From assembly GCF_030409335.1 (NCBI RefSeq), contig NZ_JAUFPN010000152.1, positions 1 to 38,310 of the forward strand: 38,310 nucleotides of DNA, given 5' to 3'. A program made the position numbers and the translations under genes. The notes under the pieces are model-generated. The model did not search any database and was not told the DNA's origin. It saw only the letters and a program-made list of their open reading frames with translations. Positions 34,174 to 38,310 of this stretch are shown piece after piece; positions within the stretch are counted from its first letter, which is position 1, and each line of letters begins with the position of its first letter. Source of the DNA: Paeniroseomonas aquatica (GTDB taxonomy: Bacteria > Pseudomonadota > Alphaproteobacteria > Acetobacterales > Acetobacteraceae).

Positions 34174-36135
34174 ATGCGAGCGATCGGTCCCATGGCCCGT
34201 GCCGCCCTTCGCCCCCTGCTTCGCGGGGTCCTGTGGGGCGCGGCGCTCGCGGCATGGGCTTCGGTCCCGGCCCAGGCGCAAAGGGCCACCAGCCTCCCCA
34301 GCGGCCTGAGCGGCACGCCCGCCATCGCTCCCACCGGCCCCGCCCCGCGCGCGGCCGGCCGTCCCGCCGGCGCCGGCCCGGGCGTCACCCAGACCGCCAT
34401 GGCCCTCGGCCGCCCCGCGGCCCCGGGCGGCGTGGCCGGGCTGCCGCAGGTGCTGGCCCCCTCGGATGCCGCCCGGCTCCGCCGCATCTTCGAGGCCCAG
34501 GCCCGCGGCGACCTGGCCGGCGCCCGGGCCGAGACCGCCCGGCTGGTGGATCCCCGGCTGCTCGGCCATGTGCTGGCGGATCGCTGGCAGCGCCCCCAGG
34601 CGGCCTCCGGCCAGGACGCCCCCACCCCGGCCGAGCTCCAGGCCTGGCTCGGCCATTACGCCGACCATCCCGATGCCCCCGGGCTGCATGCGATGCTGGC
34701 CGAACTGCTGCCGCGCGGCAGCGCCCTGCCCGCCCCGCCGCCGGCGCCCGATGCCCTGGCACCCGACCAGTCCCTGGCACCGGAGGAGCGCGACAGCGCC
34801 GCCGTCCTTCGCAACCCCGCGCTGGAACGCACGCTCCGCGACCAGGCCCGGGCCGGCAACGCCCCGGCCGCCCTGGCGCTGATCGGCCGCACCCGCGGCA
34901 TGACCCCGGCCTATGCCGCCCTGCTGCGCGGCGAGCTGGCCATCGGCCTGTTCCGGGCCGGCCGGGACGAGGATGCCTTCCGCATCGCCGCCGATACCGC
35001 CCAGCCGGAACCCGGCCCGAAGGCGAAGGCGGCAGCCGATACCGGCCTCGCCGCCTTCGCCGCCGGCCTGGCGGCCTGGGGCCTCGAGCACTACGACGTC
35101 GCCCTGCCCTGGTTCGAGCGCGCCGCCCGCACCGAGACCGCCGCCCCGGCGCTGCGGTCCGCCGCCGCCTTCTGGACCGCCCGCGCCGCGGTCCGGGCCC
35201 GCCGGCCGCAGCTCTATGTCAGCTGGATGCTGCAGGCGGCGCAGGAGCCGCGCACCTTCTATGGCCTGGTGGCCCGACGCGCCCTCGGCCTGCCGACCAA
35301 TTTCGCCTGGGACGGCGAACTGGGCGGCGAGGCGGAGACCGCCGCCGTGGCCGAAACCGCCGGCGGCTGGCGGGCGCTGGCGCTGCTGCAGGTCGGCCAG
35401 GGCCGCCGGGCCGAGGCCGAGCTCCGGCAGCTCTGGGCGCGGGCCCGCAACAACCCGGGCCTGACCCGGGCGATGCTCTCGGTCGCCTCGCTGGCCGGGA
35501 TGAACGGCCTGGCCTCCCAGCTCGCCGCCGCCAGCCAGGCGGAGGACGGCCGTCCCCGCGACTACGCCCGCTTCCCGCTGCCCCCGCTGCAGCCCCAGGG
35601 CGGCTTCCGCATCGACCCCTCGCTGCTCTACGCCCTGACGCTGCAGGAGAGCCGCTTCGATGCCGCGGCCGTCTCCCCGGCCGGCGCCCGCGGACTGATG
35701 CAGCTGATGCCGGCGACCGCCAGCTACGTCGCCGGCGACCCTTCGCTGGCGGCCGAGAGCGCGCACCGGCTGCACGAGCCGGCCTTGTCGCTCGAGCTCG
35801 GCCAGCGCTACCTCCACTACCTCGCCCGGCACGAGGGGGTGGAGGGCAACCTGATCCGCCTGCTGGCCGCCTACAACGCCGGGCCGGGCAACCTGTTGAA
35901 ATGGCTGCCGGCCAGCGGCCATCGGGATGACCCATTCTTATTCATTGAATCCATCCCGATCGACGAGACCCGCGGCTTCGTCCAGCGGGTGATGGCCTAT
36001 TCCTGGATCTATGCCAGTCGCCTCGGCCTGCCCGCCCCCAGCCTCGACCAGCTCGCCGCCGGCAGCTTCCCGAAATTCGCCCGGCCGGAGGAGGTGACGG
36101 CGCTGCTTCGGGCCCGCGGCCGGGCGCTGCGCTAG
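34174..36135 (+). CDS. Soluble lytic murein transglycosylase (SLT family)
   Basis: A 653-residue periplasmic enzyme with a signal peptide (about residues 1-36, ending near AQAQ). A long helical superhelix of repeated Ala/Arg-rich units follows, and the C-terminal SLT domain carries the catalytic Glu492 in LTLQESRFDAAAVSPAGARG. The downstream motifs GLMQLMPATA and AAYNAGPGNLLKWL are also present. It cleaves peptidoglycan glycan strands with 1,6-anhydro ring formation. ATG 34174 or ATG 34192 may start it. It lies 148 bases downstream of the uracil-DNA glycosylase gene. Confidence 0.93.
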   Translation: MRAIGPMARAALRPLLRGVLWGAALAAWASVPAQAQRATSLPSGLSGTPAIAPTGPAPRAAGRPAGAGPGVTQTAMALGRPAAPGGVAGLPQVLAPSDAARLRRIFEAQARGDLAGARAETARLVDPRLLGHVLADRWQRPQAASGQDAPTPAELQAWLGHYADHPDAPGLHAMLAELLPRGSALPAPPPAPDALAPDQSLAPEERDSAAVLRNPALERTLRDQARAGNAPAALALIGRTRGMTPAYAALLRGELAIGLFRAGRDEDAFRIAADTAQPEPGPKAKAAADTGLAAFAAGLAAWGLEHYDVALPWFERAARTETAAPALRSAAAFWTARAAVRARRPQLYVSWMLQAAQEPRTFYGLVARRALGLPTNFAWDGELGGEAETAAVAETAGGWRALALLQVGQGRRAEAELRQLWARARNNPGLTRAMLSVASLAGMNGLASQLAAASQAEDGRPRDYARFPLPPLQPQGGFRIDPSLLYALTLQESRFDAAAVSPAGARGLMQLMPATASYVAGDPSLAAESAHRLHEPALSLELGQRYLHYLARHEGVEGNLIRLLAAYNAGPGNLLKWLPASGHRDDPFLFIESIPIDETRGFVQRVMAYSWIYASRLGLPAPSLDQLAAGSFPKFARPEEVTALLRARGRALR

Positions 36136-36196
36136 GCCGCCCTGCAATAACCGGCGTCCAGGCGCTACATAGGGACCGATTGCGGGAGATCGCGCC

Positions 36197-36736
36197 ATGC
36201 CCATCGACGAATCGCTGCCCTTCGTGCCCGTCAACATCGCCGTGCTGACCGTCTCCGACACCCGGGACCTGGCCTCCGACCGCTCCGGCCAGACCCTGCA
36301 GGACCGCATCGAGGCCGCCGGCCACCGCTGCGTCGCCCGCGAGATCGTCAAGGACGAGACCGCCGCGATCGAGGCCATCCTGCGCCGCTGGATCGCCGAT
36401 CCCAGCATCGACTGCGCCATCACCACCGGCGGCACCGGCATCACCGGCCGCGACGTGACGCCGGAGGCCTTCAAGCGGGTGCTGGAGAAGGAGATCGAGG
36501 GCTTCGGCGAGTTGTTCCGCATGCTCAGCTACCGCAAGATCGGCACCTCCACGATGCAGTCCCGCGCCATCGGCGGGGTGGCGGACGGCACCTACCTCTT
36601 TGCCCTGCCCGGCAGCACCGGCGCCTGCAAGGACGCCTGGGACGACATCCTGCTGTTCCAGCTCGATGCCCGGCACCGGCCCTGCAACCTGGTGGAGCTG
36701 ATGCCCCGGCTGAAGGAGCATTTGCGGGCCGCCTGA
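36197..36736 (+). CDS. moaB: Molybdenum cofactor biosynthesis protein MoaB
   Basis: A 179-residue protein of the MogA/MoaB family. It has [19 protein letters not shown] near the N-terminus, the molybdopterin-binding loop [18 protein letters not shown] (about 74-91), and [19 protein letters not shown] near the C-terminus. The family adenylylates or binds molybdopterin on the way to the molybdenum cofactor. ATG 36197 follows a GGGAG-containing leader. It begins 61 bases after the transglycosylase gene. No other molybdenum cofactor gene is visible. Confidence 0.93.
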   Translation: MPIDESLPFVPVNIAVLTVSDTRDLASDRSGQTLQDRIEAAGHRCVAREIVKDETAAIEAILRRWIADPSIDCAITTGGTGITGRDVTPEAFKRVLEKEIEGFGELFRMLSYRKIGTSTMQSRAIGGVADGTYLFALPGSTGACKDAWDDILLFQLDARHRPCNLVELMPRLKEHLRAA

Positions 36737-37046
36737 TGCATTTGGTTGCAACCGCGGCCCTGCTTTCCCTTGCCTTCGCACCCGCGAAGGCGCATGTAGC
36801 CTTCGCCGGCGGTTGCATGCCCCGGTGGTGCCCGGCCGCGTGAGCGGCCACCCCGTCCAGTGTCAGTCCGCGCGCGGCCAGAATGGCTGCCTTTGCTGGG
36901 CGATGCTGGACCCGGTCGAACTGCCGGCGCACAGGAAGCCCTCTTCCGGATCGACCCAGCCACGCGGGGTCTCCACCTGAAACCCGCGGCGACCCCGGAC
37001 CGGGTCCGCGTCAGGCGCCGCGCGACGACTGGGATATCGTATCCAC
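36737..37046. other. Non-coding interval with hairpins between moaB and the RNA helicase gene
   Basis: About 310 bases without a convincing gene. It contains a palindrome GGTTGCAACC (36744-36753) flanked by 7-bp arms GGGCCGC/GCGGCCC (36726-36732 and 36754-36760), the hairpin at 36772-36791, and a short hairpin just before the helicase start. It probably carries the moaB transcript end and the helicase promoter and leader. Confidence 0.5.
36772..36791 (+). terminator. Hairpin after moaB
   Basis: Perfect 8-bp arms GCCTTCGC and GCGAAGGC close an ACCC loop 36 bases after the moaB stop. No T-tract follows, so intrinsic termination is uncertain. Confidence 0.5.
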
Positions 37047-38310
37047 GTGACAAGCTTTTCCGAACTCGGCCTCGCCGCGCCCCTGCTGCGCGCGCTCGAC
37101 GAAGCCGGCTACACCACCCCGACCCCGATCCAGGCCCAGGCCATCCCGCTCGTGCTCGAGGGGCGCGACCTGCTCGGCATCGCCCAGACCGGCACCGGCA
37201 AGACCGCGGCCTTCGCCCTGCCCATCCTGCACCAGCTCGCCGCCAAGGGCGGCCGGCCGCCGCGCGGCGGCTGCCGCGTGCTCATCCTGTCGCCGACCCG
37301 CGAGCTCGCCTCGCAGATCGCTGATGCGGTGAAGACCTACGGCGGCCACCTCGGCTTCTCCGTCGCCACCGTCTTCGGCGGCGTGCCGCATGGCCCGCAG
37401 CGCCGGGCGCTCAGCGCCGGCGTCGACGTGGTGGTGGCGACGCCGGGCCGGCTGCTCGATCATCTCGCCGCCGGCACCGCCCGGCTCGACCGGGTCGAGA
37501 CGCTGGTGCTCGATGAGGCCGACCAGATGCTGGACAAGGGCTTCCTGCCCGCCATCCGCAAGCTGATCCCGACCCTGCCGAGGCAGCGCCAGACCCTGTT
37601 CTTCTCGGCGACCATGCCGCAGGAGATCGGCCGCCTCGCCGGCGACCTGCTGAACAACCCGGCCCGCGTCGAGGTGGCGCCCGTCGCCACCACGGCGGAG
37701 CGGGTCAACCAGCGCATCCTGCATGTCGAAACCGGCCGCAAGCGCGCCCTGCTGGCCCGGCTGCTGCAGGGCGAAGGCGTCGGCCGCACCCTGGTCTTCG
37801 CCCGCACCAAGCACGGCGCCGACCGCGTGGTGAAGCAGCTCGAGCAGGACGGCCTCTCGGCCAATGCCATCCACGGCAACAAGTCGCAGGGCCAGCGCGA
37901 GCGCGCCCTGCAGGAGTTCCGCGACGGCATCGCGCCGATCCTGGTGGCGACCGACATCGCCGCGCGCGGGATCGACGTCGACAACGTGACGCACGTCATC
38001 CAGTACGACCTGCCGGACGTGCCCGAGAGCTACGTCCACCGCATCGGCCGCACCGCGCGCGCCGGCGCCTCGGGCGAGGCCGTGGCCCTCGTCGCGGCCG
38101 AGGAGCTGGACAAGCTCTGGGCCGTCGAGAAGCTGGTCCGCACGCCGATCCCGGCCGAGGACCATCGCCAGGACCAGTCCGTGCCGGTGGCCCGCGCCCC
38201 GGCGAACGGCAAGTCCGCCGGCCGGCCGCAGCAGCATCGCGGCGGCGGTGGCCAGGGCCGTGGCCGCGGCGATCCGGGCGGCGGCGCGCCGCGCTCCGGC
38301 GCCCCGCGTC
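37047..38310 (+). CDS. DEAD-box ATP-dependent RNA helicase (partial, C-terminus missing)
   Basis: The frame runs from GTG 37047 past the window end; 421 residues are visible. The motifs in order are Q-motif (GYTTPTPIQAQAIP), motif I AQTGTGKT, Ia PTRELASQ, Ib TPGRLLDH, II LDEADQML, III SAT, IV LVFARTK, V VATDIAARGIDV and VI HRIGRTARAG. A C-terminal Gly/Arg/Gln-rich tail starts at about residue 390 (GRPQQHRGGGGQGRGRGDP) and likely binds RNA. It resembles RhlE-type helicases that act in ribosome assembly and RNA turnover, especially in cold. A GGATA-TCG-TATCC hairpin (37032-37044) lies directly before the start codon, where a ribosome-binding site should be. Confidence 0.94.
   Translation, partial: MTSFSELGLAAPLLRALDEAGYTTPTPIQAQAIPLVLEGRDLLGIAQTGTGKTAAFALPILHQLAAKGGRPPRGGCRVLILSPTRELASQIADAVKTYGGHLGFSVATVFGGVPHGPQRRALSAGVDVVVATPGRLLDHLAAGTARLDRVETLVLDEADQMLDKGFLPAIRKLIPTLPRQRQTLFFSATMPQEIGRLAGDLLNNPARVEVAPVATTAERVNQRILHVETGRKRALLARLLQGEGVGRTLVFARTKHGADRVVKQLEQDGLSANAIHGNKSQGQRERALQEFRDGIAPILVATDIAARGIDVDNVTHVIQYDLPDVPESYVHRIGRTARAGASGEAVALVAAEELDKLWAVEKLVRTPIPAEDHRQDQSVPVARAPANGKSAGRPQQHRGGGGQGRGRGDPGGGAPRSGAPR

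Noticed and set aside
36860-37324. 154-codon plus-strand frame overlapping the helicase start
   Set aside because: It overlaps the helicase in another frame, becomes Arg/Pro-rich where the helicase Q-motif is encoded, and shows no family features.

Overview
The window is very GC-rich with strongly G/C-ended codons and reads as a chromosomal segment of an alphaproteobacterium. The cell-envelope and recombination block (yebC-ruvC-ruvA-ruvB-ybgC-tolQ-tolR-tolA), the alphaproteobacterial style of the uracil-DNA glycosylase and ETF-quinone oxidoreductase, and the orphan Bug and TRAP binding proteins together suggest Acetobacteraceae (Roseomonas-like). That placement is inference. No rRNA, tRNA, CRISPR array or insertion sequence was seen.

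Layout. (1) 1-4996, minus strand: a tightly coupled yebC-ruvCAB-ybgC-tolQRA cluster, with tolA cut by the window edge. (2) 5166-9463: a PPOX-family flavoprotein, a small orphan protein, then a divergent sugar-nucleotide pair (WbpA-type UDP-sugar dehydrogenase and UDP-glucuronate-4-epimerase-like enzyme) and a SAM methyltransferase. (3) 9481-22022: the accessory island of most interest. A large modular RTX protein on the minus strand faces, across a 431-base regulatory region, a small RTX protein. The small RTX gene is followed by a six-gene block: multidomain GT2 glycosyltransferase, GT4 glycosyltransferase, tail-anchored coiled-coil protein, two different type I ABC half-transporters, and an HlyD-family adaptor. 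Strong hairpins lie at both ends. (4) 22026-33063: metabolic genes. These are a TRAP binding protein, a glutaredoxin-DinB fusion, nitronate monooxygenase, enoyl-CoA hydratase, Bug binding protein, flavin reductase, TspO, an APH-like kinase with acyl-CoA dehydrogenase, a Phd/PIN toxin-antitoxin pair, and ETF-quinone oxidoreductase. (5) 33186-38310: a cysteine-free family-4-like uracil-DNA glycosylase, a soluble lytic transglycosylase, MoaB, and a DEAD-box RNA helicase cut by the window end.

How the genes work together. The island looks like a self-contained surface-protein export and glycosylation system. Two RTX substrates lie beside the inner-membrane ABC pair and the periplasmic adaptor, with no TolC-type outer-membrane protein in the window. 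Two glycosyltransferases are translationally linked to the secretion genes, and uronic-acid sugar-nucleotide genes and a methyltransferase lie next door. The tail-anchored protein and the GT2 share a GW..D/RPDL-type accessory segment, which may physically link sugar transfer to the secretion complex. The unusual points are the pairing of two non-identical ABC subunits, the glycosyltransferases embedded in the secretion operon, and the phase-locked module duplications of the large RTX protein. In region 4, acyl-CoA dehydrogenase, enoyl-CoA hydratase and ETF-quinone oxidoreductase form a plausible acyl-CoA oxidation route feeding electrons to the quinone pool.
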